This document shows, piece after piece, positions 1 to 6,310 of a stretch of 8,022 nucleotides of DNA. This stretch comes from Clostridiales bacterium. Its GTDB lineage: Bacteria; Bacillota; Clostridia; Lachnospirales; Lachnospiraceae. Positions within the stretch are counted from its first letter, which is position 1, and each line of letters begins with the position of its first letter. The DNA is taken from NCBI GenBank assembly GCA_021204765.1, contig JAJPYU010000076.1, forward strand, positions 1-8,022, written 5' to 3'. The position numbers were made by a program, and so were the translations under genes. The notes beneath the pieces are model-generated. The model saw only the letters and a list, made by a program, of their open reading frames with translations. It was not told the origin of the DNA and did no database searches.

Positions 1-1974
1 CTGGAAACGTATGGTCTGGCGCGTAAATGAAGACGGTATGCTGAACGTGAGATTCGTCCAGCTGGCCTTGCTGCTGCTGAAATTAATGCTGAGGTCCGAC
101 ACGCAGGTCACGCTCGTCCACTCGCACCCGGTGAGTATCGTGACGGTCCCGGTGCCGCCGTAATAATAGCTGTTGGACGCATAGTTGACGGAAAAATAAT
201 CCGCGTTCACATCCACCAGAGTCCCCTGCAGTTTGATGTCCTCGCTCTCCACCAGGACTCCCCGGTACACATTCGAAACACCGTCTATCGTGATGCTCCT
301 GTATGCTTTCATGGTGATGCTCCCGACCGATGAGCCCTGGTAGTATCCGTTTATCTGGCCGGATGACATGACCATCTTGTAGGTGGTGTCACTGCCGGAG
401 GTAAACGAACCCTTCGCCGTGACCTGACCCGATGTGGTAAGGGTGAAATTATCACTCTCGATGCTGATGGAGTTGGACTCGAAAGTGATCACGCCGGATT
501 TCACCGTGATGCTTGAGTCCTCCATGGCGAACTGGCTCCTGACCTCGCCGTTCTTCGTGTAAGTCAGGGCTATGCCCTCCTCGGACGCGGTGATCAGGGA
601 CTGCACCTCTTCTGTCGTGGTATAGCCGGACAGCTTTTTCGTGTACTCCAGTGTGATGCCCTCCTCCGATGCCGAGATAAGGGATTTTATCTCAGCCGTG
701 GTGGAATAATCGTCCGCCAGTTTTTTCTCGAAGGATAATGTCACCGCGCTCTCCGATGCCTCGATGAGGGATTTCGTCTCGACCGTGGTGGAGTAATTGT
801 TCTCCAGTGTGGCCTTGGTGGCGTAGATGTTGGAGACGGAAAGCCTGATGGAAGAGTCCGTCATGGCAATGAGGCTTCTCACCTGGGAAGTGGTGGCCAG
901 TGCCAGGGCAAGGGATGAGTTCCGGCTTGCCGCCACCGCATTCGACAGTGTGATGGTCTTGTACCGTTCGAGCAGCGAATCGTACTCAGTCTCGGTGACC
1001 TTCGCCTCCACCTCCATGCCGAGGGTTGAGACATACACGTGGACCGTGTCGCACAGTGCCACCCTCTCGGCCTCGGCCACATCCGCGTAATCCGGTGACT
1101 GCCACAGCTGCTCGAAGTCAATCTCGATGTCGAGGGACGGCTCCGTCTGTGTCGTGCCCTCCAGGTGCGAGGCCGCGTATGATCTCAGCTGTGCCTGGGT
1201 GGGCTCCTCGTCAAACTCCCCGGAACAGTCGAGCACCGCTATCCTCTCATATGGCACATCCGTGTCTGCGAGGGTGATGACTTTCTCGGTAAGCTCTGTG
1301 ATATCTCCGGTCTCATAATCTTTCCAGAACGGATGCACCCCGGTGATCACATCTCCGCTGTCCTTCTCCTGTTTGAAATCAGCCAGATTCTTACCATAAA
1401 CAATGCGGACGCCGTTGTCCGCTCCCCTGGCCTTTAAAAATCTCACGTTAAAGAAGTCCCACTCGAACTCACCGCCGAAGGTGTCGAGCAGGGATCCGTC
1501 CGCCCCTCCCAGGGCACACCGCATCGACATGGGCTCCAGTATGCCGAAGTAAGACTCGGACTCTATATCCGTCTCAAATGAGAACGGGCAGTCTGCCCCG
1601 GCGTTCTTCACCAGTGCCTTAAAGGCCTCGTTCACCTGGTCGTATCCCCCGGTGGCCACCGTGGTCGGCGATACGGTTATGAAATTGAGCCTGTAGCTTA
1701 TGTGCCTTGCCGACACTTTCACCGTGCCGGACAGGTCTGCAGATACTTTGTATATGTCAAACGGCTGCGGATCCCTGTTGTCCGCAGGCTTCGCCAGGAT
1801 GATGTTCCCCTCCATGAGTGAACCGGCGTGTATCCCGTCCACCGGGTACTCCATCTCCAGTTCGAAGCTGCCGTTCCTTTTTTCCGTTACCACGCAGGAG
1901 ACGCAGTCCGCCAGTTTGCCTATGCCGTTGGTGGTAAATAAAGTCTCCCCCGTCTCGTACAGGCACGGGACCAT
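1..1974 (-). CDS. Tail-associated / minor structural protein (prophage endopeptidase tail family), N-terminal 658 residues
   Basis: The frame is open from ATG 1974 to the left edge, so the C-terminus is missing. The first ~120 residues match the phage minor structural protein N-terminal domain: MVPCLYETGETLFTTNGIGK, VVTEKRNGSFELEMEYPVDG, QPFDIYKV, and ARHISYRL. Next come GGEFEWDFFNVRFLKARGAD and VRIVYGKNL (about 168-197), then LRSYAASHLE, LWQSPDYADVAEAERVALCD near 291-309, and a LERYKTITLSNA motif; all are familiar from this tail-tip family. Residues about 361-474 are four degenerate repeats, followed from about 480 by beta-rich, Ser/Thr-rich sequence (SITVKSGVITFESNSISIES) typical of a tail stem or spike. 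The protein forms the trimeric tip below Dit for host binding. No cell-wall hydrolase motif is visible in the part present; one could lie beyond the edge. ATG 1980 is two codons upstream, but the AGGGGG site fits 1974 better. Confidence 0.88.
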   Translation of the reverse strand, partial: MVPCLYETGETLFTTNGIGKLADCVSCVVTEKRNGSFELEMEYPVDGIHAGSLMEGNIILAKPADNRDPQPFDIYKVSADLSGTVKVSARHISYRLNFITVSPTTVATGGYDQVNEAFKALVKNAGADCPFSFETDIESESYFGILEPMSMRCALGGADGSLLDTFGGEFEWDFFNVRFLKARGADNGVRIVYGKNLADFKQEKDSGDVITGVHPFWKDYETGDITELTEKVITLADTDVPYERIAVLDCSGEFDEEPTQAQLRSYAASHLEGTTQTEPSLDIEIDFEQLWQSPDYADVAEAERVALCDTVHVYVSTLGMEVEAKVTETEYDSLLERYKTITLSNAVAASRNSSLALALATTSQVRSLIAMTDSSIRLSVSNIYATKATLENNYSTTVETKSLIEASESAVTLSFEKKLADDYSTTAEIKSLISASEEGITLEYTKKLSGYTTTEEVQSLITASEEGIALTYTKNGEVRSQFAMEDSSITVKSGVITFESNSISIESDNFTLTTSGQVTAKGSFTSGSDTTYKMVMSSGQINGYYQGSSVGSITMKAYRSITIDGVSNVYRGVLVESEDIKLQGTLVDVNADYFSVNYASNSYYYGGTGTVTILTGCEWTSVTCVSDLSINFSSSKASWTNLTFSIPSSFTRQTIRFQ
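553..894 (-). repeat. Four degenerate 28-35-residue repeats in the tail-tip protein
   Basis: The pattern Thr-Thr-x(4)-Ser-Leu-Ile-x-Ala/Met-Ser/Thr-Glu/Asp-x(3)-Ile/Val-x-Leu recurs with the Ser-Leu-Ile codons beginning at 876, 771, 684 and 600, i.e. spacings of 35, 29 and 28 residues. The linkers share Lys-Leu/Asn-Asn and Tyr-Ser/Thr-Thr-Thr motifs. Similar repeats are seen in tail stems of Clostridia phages; they probably form a trimeric stalk (inference). Confidence 0.75.
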
Positions 1975-1982
1975 GCGCATCT

Positions 1983-1988
1983 CCCCCT
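1983..1988 (-). promoter_or_regulatory. Ribosome binding site of the tail-tip gene, deciding between two ATGs
   Basis: AGGGGG (minus strand, 1988-1983) leaves eight bases to ATG 1974 but only two to ATG 1980. Together with the family's usual start (Met-hydrophobic-Pro-x-Leu-Tyr-Glu), this favours 1974, giving MVPCLYE. Confidence 0.65.
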
Positions 1989-1992
1989 CTCG

Positions 1993-2754
1993 TTAAAGCG
2001 TCCACCACCTGGGAATTATCTCCACCGCCGTGATGCCGCCGTCCCAGTCTATCCCGTTCACGCCGGGTGCCAGCAGCGGGAACTCCTCCGAGTATATGGC
2101 ATTGTTGCAGAATGTCCCGTCCGCCAGATATGCGTTCTGGGTCTCGCAGTTTAAGGTCACATCCCCGTCAAAGGAATAAATGGCCACGCTCCTGTCCCCG
2201 ATGGTGATTGTCCCGCCGCCGTCCCCGCTCACCTTTATGACGGGCTGTGAGTAAAAGTCGAACGGGTTCATCAGGGTCATGCCCGGCTCTGACAGTGTTA
2301 TCGGATTCTGCCCTTCCTCGCTCCACCGCTGCGGCTTGCAGTTGAATACCAGTTCCATCTGTGCCGCCTTCTGCCTGGTGACGTCAAAGGACAGTGCCTG
2401 GGTGCAGACCGCCATCCGGAAGAATCCCGGCGCGTATGTGTCCTTCAGTTTCCGGTACCCGGCGGGGGACAGCAGCCAGGACTTCACCGCCTGCGTCTTC
2501 GCCGGAAGGCCGTTAAAAAAGAATGCTTTGTATTTTATGTCGACATTGGAGAACCGCCTCATGCCCGGAGCGGCATTCTCACGGATGATGCTGCCGTTCA
2601 TCCCCGGTACGTTCACGGTCTCCGTGTCAGGGGCCGGGGAATTATACACGCCCGGCCCGGAAAGGAAAAGGAGGTAGTCCTTACTCGACCTGCCGTCAAA
2701 TTCCAGGTACTGCCTCTTAAACCTCGTCCTTGTCTCTATCTGTGATGCGGGCAT
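1993..2754 (-). CDS. Distal tail protein (Dit, siphophage tail hub)
   Basis: The gene encodes 253 residues, from ATG at 2754 to TAA at 1995-1993. Dit forms the hexameric hub at the tail's distal end, joining the tube to the tail-tip protein. The N-terminal half has the family's marks: FKRQYLEFDGRSSKDYLLFL, the P-D-TETVNVPGMNGSII loop, FSNVDIKYKAFFFN, and LSFDVTRQKAAQMELVFNCK followed by PQRW. The C-terminal half is beta-rich (IKVSGDGGGTITIGD, VTLNCETQNAYL) as expected for the galectin-like domain, and ends with VEIIPRWWTL, a typical Dit ending. An in-frame ATG 36 bases further upstream would add 12 residues overlapping the tape measure gene, but the AAGGAGG site lies between the two and points to 2754. 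The gene sits 10 bp after the tape measure stop and about 18 bp before the tail-tip start, the standard TMP-Dit-Tal order. Confidence 0.92.
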   Translation of the reverse strand: MPASQIETRTRFKRQYLEFDGRSSKDYLLFLSGPGVYNSPAPDTETVNVPGMNGSIIRENAAPGMRRFSNVDIKYKAFFFNGLPAKTQAVKSWLLSPAGYRKLKDTYAPGFFRMAVCTQALSFDVTRQKAAQMELVFNCKPQRWSEEGQNPITLSEPGMTLMNPFDFYSQPVIKVSGDGGGTITIGDRSVAIYSFDGDVTLNCETQNAYLADGTFCNNAIYSEEFPLLAPGVNGIDWDGGITAVEIIPRWWTL

Positions 2755-2759
2755 GGTTC

Positions 2760-2766
2760 CCTCCTT
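2760..2766 (-). promoter_or_regulatory. Ribosome binding site of Dit, overlapping the tape measure stop codon
   Basis: AAGGAGG on the minus strand ends five bases before ATG 2754; its first two bases are the last two of the tape measure gene's TAA (2767-2765). This arrangement suggests translational coupling and excludes the longer Dit frame starting at 2790. Confidence 0.85.
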
Positions 2767-5700
2767 ACTTGAACACCGCCTGCTCCTCATCGAGCATGGT
2801 GTTTATCTTGTCAGCTATAGTCCTCGCCAGGGCATCGTCATCCTTCGCGGCATATCCGTTCACCACGATGTTCACTCCGCCCACGTTGCTCGTCCTGTTG
2901 TTCACGGTGCTGCCGCCGCCCGCCCCGGCATATGCCAGTTCCGGCATTGATGGCCAGGCCATCCCGCCGATGTCAAAGCCGTCCGCAAGGGTATCATGCA
3001 CCGAGGATGCCACTGATCTCACCTTGTCGATCACCTCATCCATGTTCCCGGAGATGCCCTTCGAGAGCAGTTCCATGAAGTCCGGCATATACTCGTCAGC
3101 GTCAGAAAGAGGCCCCTCGTCAGGCAGCGAGAATCCGAGGATGGATTTGATGGTCTTCGCTATCCCGGTCACGGAATCCTTCACCGCCTGTATCTTCGAC
3201 TTGATGCCGTTTATGAGATTCTGGATGATGTCCCTGCCCCAGGTATAGGCACTGGATGCAAGGTTTTTGATATAGTTCACCGCAGTCTGGAAACCTGACT
3301 TTATGGCATTGTAGATTCCCGTCACCGCCGAGGACACGCCGTTTTTTATGCTGCTCCAGATATTGGAGACAAAGGTCTTTATGGCGTTCATCACCGTGGT
3401 GATGGTGGTCTTTATCGCATTGAAGACCGTGGTGATCGTGATCTTTATGGCATTGACCGCCGTGGTGACGGCAGTCTTTATTGCAGTGAATACCGTGGTG
3501 ATTACTGTCTTTATGGCATTCATGACCGTGGTGATCACCGTCTGGATTGCATTGAAAACAGTTGTAATAACAGTCTTCACGGCATTGATGTAAGTCGTCA
3601 CCACCAGGACGATGCCGTTCCAGATTGTCTCAAAGAATGTCTTTATGCCCGTGAGGATAGTGGTGATAAACGTGGTGATGGCGTTCCATACCGTCTCCAC
3701 CGTGGTCTGGATTCCTGTGAGGATACCGCTAAAGAAACTCACGATGGCGTTCCACGTATCCTCGAAGAAGGTCTTAATGTTACCCCAGACCTCCTCCCAG
3801 CTGGTACCGAACCAGCCGAGCACGACATCGGCGATGCCTTTGAGCATGTTGGTGACGGAAGTGAATATGGCCACGATGCCGTCCCAGATGCCCGTGAATA
3901 TCTCCTTGACACCCGTCCACGCCTGCTCCCAGTTCCCGGTGAACAGTCCGATAAATATATCGAGCAGTCCGATGATCACATCGAGGATCACTCCCAGGAC
4001 CGCCGCTATGATGTTGAAGGCCGCCTCGAACACGGGAGCCAGGAGGTTGCAGAACTCAAGCCAGATGTTCTTTAACTTCTCCACGAAGTCCCCGATGGTA
4101 CCCAGGTCGATACCCAGGGCCGCAAAACGCTCCCGGATGCCGTCCACGAAGCCTGAGACCTTCTCCTTTATCCCCTGCCAGATTGCAGTGATCTTCTCAC
4201 GAAACTCATCATTGGTTTTCCATAGAGTAACGAACGCCGCCACCAGAACTCCGATGACAGCGATTATTATCAAAATCGGTGCGGACACGCTCCCCAGGGC
4301 TGCCACCAGTTTTCCGATGGATCCGGTGCCGGTCTGGACGTGCCCGACCACTTTCAACACGCTCTTTCCCAGTTTTGAAAAGGTCTTCATGGCCGTACCG
4401 ACCTTGGATATCAGGCCGCCGACCACCACGAGCAGCGGGCCGATGGCGGCAGCCACAAGCCCGATCTTCACGATGGTCTCCCTGGTGCCCTCGTCCAGAT
4501 TGTTCAGCCAGTCGACCAGTGCCTGTATCTTCTCCACGACCGCCTTGACCATAGGCATCAGAATCTCGCCGAAGCTGATGGCGAGTTCCTGCAGCTGGCT
4601 CTTTAAGATCGTCAGCTGTCCGGTCAGGTTGTCCTGCATGATGTCCGCCATGTCCTGGGCAGTGCCGGAGGCATTGTTGAGGCCCTCGGTGTATTTCTGG
4701 AGGGTACCGGTTGAATCTCCGAGGACGGCCATCAGTTCCGACTCGGCAGTCTTTCCGGCTATCTTGTATGCGAGGTTGGCTTTCTCCTCATCGTTTAAGG
4801 TGCCCCAGATGCCCTGCAGGCCTGTGAGGATACCTCCCAGGTCATTTAAGTTCCCGGATGTGTCATAGACTTCTATGCCGTATTCTGATAAAAGGTCCGT
4901 GCAGTTACTGGTGTTGTTGGCCAGACGGGTCATGATGGAGTTGAGTGCCGTTCCGGCCTCGCCGCCCTTCGCACCGTTGTCGGCCATGACCATGAGTGCC
5001 GCAGTGACATCATCGATGTCCCACCCCAGCTGCGTGGCCGTGGTGGCGCAGTTCTTGTACGCCTCGCCGAGCTGCTGCGTGGTGGTGTTGGAATTGCTCA
5101 TGGCATAGGCCATGAGGTCCACCAGGTACGTGGACTGGGCCGCCTCCATGCCGAACGCTGACAGATAGTCCGTCACGATGTCCGATGCCGTGGCAAGGTC
5201 CATCTCGGACGCAGCCGCCAGGTTTAAAATGCCGTCAAGGCCCTCTATCATCTGGTTGGCGTCCCACCCGGCGAGTCCCATGTAACTCATGGCGTCCGCC
5301 GCCTCGGTCGCTGAGAACTTCGTAGTCGCTCCGGCCTCCCTGGCTTTCTTCTCCAGTTTCTCCATGTCCCCGACGATGTCCTCGGAGGAGGAACTGATCA
5401 GGGATTTTACCTTGCTCATGGATGTCTCGAAACTGGCCGTGGTCGCCACCGCAGCCGTCCCAAGGCCCACGACTGCCGCCGTGACGGTCTTGGTGAGGGT
5501 CTTTCCCACCCCGCTCACTTTCGAGCCAACAGTCTCCAGCTTGTCACCGACCGCCTCGATCTTTAACAGTGCCGCGTTTGACTCCGCCGCCTGGTCTGCC
5601 AGGTTTTTAAGTTCCTGCTCGGTCGCTATGATCTCCCTCTGGAGCGCGTCGTACTGCTCCTGGGTGATCTCGCCCTTCTGCAGCTGTTCGTTGGCCTGCT

Positions 5701-5938
5701 CCGCCGCCGTCTTCAAAGTGTCCAGCTTTTCCCTGGTCTGGCCGATGGCAGTGGTGAGGTCCCTCTGTTTCTGCGCGAGGAGGGTGGTGTTGGTCGGGTC
5801 CAGCTTCAAGAGCTTGTCCACGTCCTTTAACTGTGTCTGGGTGCTCTTTATCTCGGAATTGACCGTCTTTAAGGCACTCGACAGCTTGGTGGTATCTCCG
5901 CCGATCTCCACGGTGATGCCCGCTATCCTGTTCGCCAC
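2765..5938 (-). CDS. Tail tape measure protein (1057 aa, GTG start)
   Basis: This is the longest gene of the window. The protein measures tail length, fills the tube lumen during assembly and is ejected with the DNA. Residues 1 to about 140 are charged, heptad-like helix (LSSALKTVNSEIKSTQTQLK and following), a predicted coiled coil. A hydrophobic Ala/Val segment follows near 150-172. About residues 172-400 match the conserved phage tape measure domain: FETSMSKVKSLIS, TKFSATEAADAMSYMGLAGW, NLAAASEMDLATASDIVTDY, and NGAKGGEAGTALNSIMTRLAN. Further hydrophobic, possibly membrane-active segments lie near 490-512, 552-574 and 637-665. Residues 731-862 are a phased 11-residue repeat. The C-terminal part has the SILGFSLPDEGPLSDADEY motif near 935-950, a known tape measure tail motif type. 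No lysozyme or peptidase motif is seen. Its TAA stop (2767-2765) is embedded in the ribosome binding site of the next gene. Confidence 0.95.
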   Translation of the reverse strand: MANRIAGITVEIGGDTTKLSSALKTVNSEIKSTQTQLKDVDKLLKLDPTNTTLLAQKQRDLTTAIGQTREKLDTLKTAAEQANEQLQKGEITQEQYDALQREIIATEQELKNLADQAAESNAALLKIEAVGDKLETVGSKVSGVGKTLTKTVTAAVVGLGTAAVATTASFETSMSKVKSLISSSSEDIVGDMEKLEKKAREAGATTKFSATEAADAMSYMGLAGWDANQMIEGLDGILNLAAASEMDLATASDIVTDYLSAFGMEAAQSTYLVDLMAYAMSNSNTTTQQLGEAYKNCATTATQLGWDIDDVTAALMVMADNGAKGGEAGTALNSIMTRLANNTSNCTDLLSEYGIEVYDTSGNLNDLGGILTGLQGIWGTLNDEEKANLAYKIAGKTAESELMAVLGDSTGTLQKYTEGLNNASGTAQDMADIMQDNLTGQLTILKSQLQELAISFGEILMPMVKAVVEKIQALVDWLNNLDEGTRETIVKIGLVAAAIGPLLVVVGGLISKVGTAMKTFSKLGKSVLKVVGHVQTGTGSIGKLVAALGSVSAPILIIIAVIGVLVAAFVTLWKTNDEFREKITAIWQGIKEKVSGFVDGIRERFAALGIDLGTIGDFVEKLKNIWLEFCNLLAPVFEAAFNIIAAVLGVILDVIIGLLDIFIGLFTGNWEQAWTGVKEIFTGIWDGIVAIFTSVTNMLKGIADVVLGWFGTSWEEVWGNIKTFFEDTWNAIVSFFSGILTGIQTTVETVWNAITTFITTILTGIKTFFETIWNGIVLVVTTYINAVKTVITTVFNAIQTVITTVMNAIKTVITTVFTAIKTAVTTAVNAIKITITTVFNAIKTTITTVMNAIKTFVSNIWSSIKNGVSSAVTGIYNAIKSGFQTAVNYIKNLASSAYTWGRDIIQNLINGIKSKIQAVKDSVTGIAKTIKSILGFSLPDEGPLSDADEYMPDFMELLSKGISGNMDEVIDKVRSVASSVHDTLADGFDIGGMAWPSMPELAYAGAGGGSTVNNRTSNVGGVNIVVNGYAAKDDDALARTIADKINTMLDEEQAVFK
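3353..3748 (-). repeat. Twelve phased 33-bp (11-residue) repeats in the tape measure gene
   Basis: A small residue (Ala or Gly) followed by Ile or Val recurs exactly every 33 bp, at codons whose low coordinate is 3383, 3416, 3449, 3482, 3515, 3548, 3581, 3614, 3647, 3680, 3713 and 3746. The seven copies nearest the left are of the form NAIKTVITTVF; those on the right pair into 22-residue units (WNAI...LTGI...). The phase extends one more step to 3779 (WGNIKTFFEDT). The leftmost seven copies share a recurring plus-strand accgtggtgat core at DNA level. An 11-residue hydrophobic period suits a long right-handed coiled coil or extended helix. Confidence 0.9.
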
Positions 5939-5944
5939 TCTCCC

Positions 5945-5954
5945 ACCTCCTTTT
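5945..5954 (-). promoter_or_regulatory. Strong ribosome binding site deciding the GTG start of the tape measure gene
   Basis: AAAAGGAGGT on the minus strand ends six bases before GTG at 5938. An ATG at 5960-5958 lies upstream of this site and opens a different, unrelated frame, so it cannot be the start. Confidence 0.85.
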
Positions 5955-5997
5955 GCGCATGGTGTATTTCTTTTAAAGATATGACCACTTATCCCCG

Positions 5998-6032
5998 GTA
6001 CTTAAATATCGTTAAATCCCAAAGTTAAGTAC
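5998..6032. repeat. Inverted repeat gtacttaa / ttaagtac
   Basis: Arms 5998-6005 and 6025-6032 are exact reverse complements separated by 19 nt. The right arm is one of three identical ttaagtac copies in the gap. It lies about 45 bp upstream (in transcription) of the tape measure ribosome binding site. Confidence 0.65.
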
Positions 6033-6037
6033 AATTT

Positions 6038-6076
6038 CCGGTACTCAGATTTTAAGTACATAAAGCTGAGTACGGG
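6038..6076. repeat. Inverted repeat ccggtactcag / ctgagtacggg
   Basis: Arms at 6038-6048 and 6066-6076 pair at ten of eleven positions (eight contiguous), separated by 17 nt. The loop itself contains a copy of ttaagtac (6052-6059), which could instead pair with gtacttaa at 5998-6005, so alternative folds are possible. Confidence 0.65.
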
Positions 6077-6084
6077 TTTTGGTA

Positions 6085-6103
6085 GTCAGATACGGTATCT
6101 GAC
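6085..6103. repeat. Perfect 8-bp inverted repeat, 3-nt loop (gtcagata-cgg-tatctgac)
   Basis: The arms 6085-6092 and 6096-6103 are exact reverse complements around a CGG loop. The tight spacing could form a hairpin in RNA or present a dyad to a dimeric DNA-binding protein. In the transcribed direction it is followed by TACCAAAACC, so it is not a classical terminator. Confidence 0.75.
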
Positions 6104-6134
6104 AACGGGTTAAGTACTGTCATAAATGGTCAGA

Positions 6135-6299
6135 TCAAAACCTGTCCATCTGCTCCTGGGACGCCACTGCCGGATAATCGTAATCATCGTTGTGGCTCTC
6201 CGTGTACATATCGTTCACCATGCCGATGGTGAGAAGGTCAAGGTCACGGATGCTTATCCCCAGCTGGACGCAGCGCAGCAGGAAAAGCGGAGTCGTCAT
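6135..6299 (-). CDS. Downstream frame of the tail assembly chaperone, probably made as a -1 frameshift fusion (gpGT-like)
   Basis: This frame lies -1 relative to the chaperone and ends at TGA... its stop codon occupies 6137-6135. It is open upstream as far as 6422, but the conserved-looking part is TTPLFLLRCVQLGISIRDLD, then LLTIGMVNDMYTE, an Asn/Asp-rich stretch, and VASQEQMDRF at the end. Such a 'LGxSxRDLDLLTIGMVNDM' segment regularly follows the chaperone in Clostridia phages and plays the part of lambda gpT, contacting the tube protein. I see two ways to express it. A -1 slip at 6323-6317 joins Phe119 of the chaperone to 60 further residues (Gln-Lys-Ser-Ser...), giving a 179-residue fusion spanning 6673-6135. 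Alternatively, an ATG at 6299-6297 overlaps the chaperone's TGA (ATGA) and would give a free 54-residue protein by re-initiation. The frameshift signal is strong, so I favour fusion; both may happen. The coordinates given are for the minimal 54-residue frame. Confidence 0.78.
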   Translation of the reverse strand: MTTPLFLLRCVQLGISIRDLDLLTIGMVNDMYTESHNDDYDYPAVASQEQMDRF

Positions 6300-6310
6300 T
6301 TCCCTGCTGC
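6275..6310 (-). promoter_or_regulatory. Stem-loop stimulating the chaperone frameshift
   Basis: On the minus strand GCAGCAGGGAAA (6310-6299) pairs with TTTTCCTGCTGC (6286-6275): twelve base pairs, one of them G-U, closing a 12-nt loop at 6298-6287. It begins six bases after the slippery heptamer, within the usual 5-9 nt spacing for such stimulators. The chaperone's TGA stop lies inside the loop. Whether loop bases form a pseudoknot with downstream sequence is not evident by eye. Confidence 0.72.

Larger units (their letters stand above)
5939..6134 (-). other. AT-rich, structured non-coding gap between chaperone and tape measure genes
   Basis: This 196-bp gap is by far the longest in a window where genes are otherwise 4-29 bp apart. 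By my count 6001-6120 is 37% G+C, against about 62% for a sample coding line (5161-5220). It holds six GTAC tetramers (5998, 6029, 6041, 6056, 6070, 6114), three exact copies of plus-strand ttaagtac (6025-6032, 6052-6059, 6110-6117) and three inverted repeats listed separately. No run of T follows any hairpin in the transcribed direction, so it does not look like an intrinsic terminator. I find no convincing coding frame in it. Plausible roles are a leader controlling tape measure translation, an RNA processing site, a repressor-binding region or a recombination scar; the sequence does not decide between them. Confidence 0.6.

Noticed and set aside
1..1974. Cell-wall endopeptidase activity in the tail-tip protein, as its family name suggests
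   Set aside because: I found no recognisable catalytic motif in the 658 visible residues; the family name refers to the conserved N-terminal structural region, so activity should not be assumed from this part.
2752..2790. Longer Dit start at 2790 adding 12 residues (MRSRRCSSKEGT)
   Set aside because: It would begin inside the tape measure gene with no ribosome binding site of its own; AAGGAGG at 2766-2760 sits correctly for ATG 2754, and the added peptide is just the tape measure sequence read in another frame.
3353..3748. CRISPR-like or minisatellite array, from the regular 33-bp spacing
   Set aside because: The units have no spacers, are degenerate, keep a perfect codon phase and encode a continuous 11-residue protein repeat inside the tape measure gene.
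3612..4868. A 418-codon plus-strand open frame opposite the tape measure gene, plus others at 6455-7321 and 5289-5984
   Set aside because: They lie wholly antisense to well-recognised tail genes, have no plausible ribosome binding context as a set, and their composition (Pro/Ser/Arg/Met-rich) is what GC-rich third positions produce on the opposite strand.
5995..6034. A sigma-70-like promoter on the minus strand (TTGTAC ... GATATT, 18-bp spacer)
   Set aside because: The match is weak and occurs in AT-rich DNA where such matches arise by chance; noted only as a possibility within the gap.
5998..6103. Intrinsic transcription terminator between the chaperone and tape measure genes
   Set aside because: Hairpins are present, but none is followed by a T-run in the transcribed (minus) direction and the stems are AT-rich; a terminator here would also cut off the essential tape measure, Dit and tip genes.
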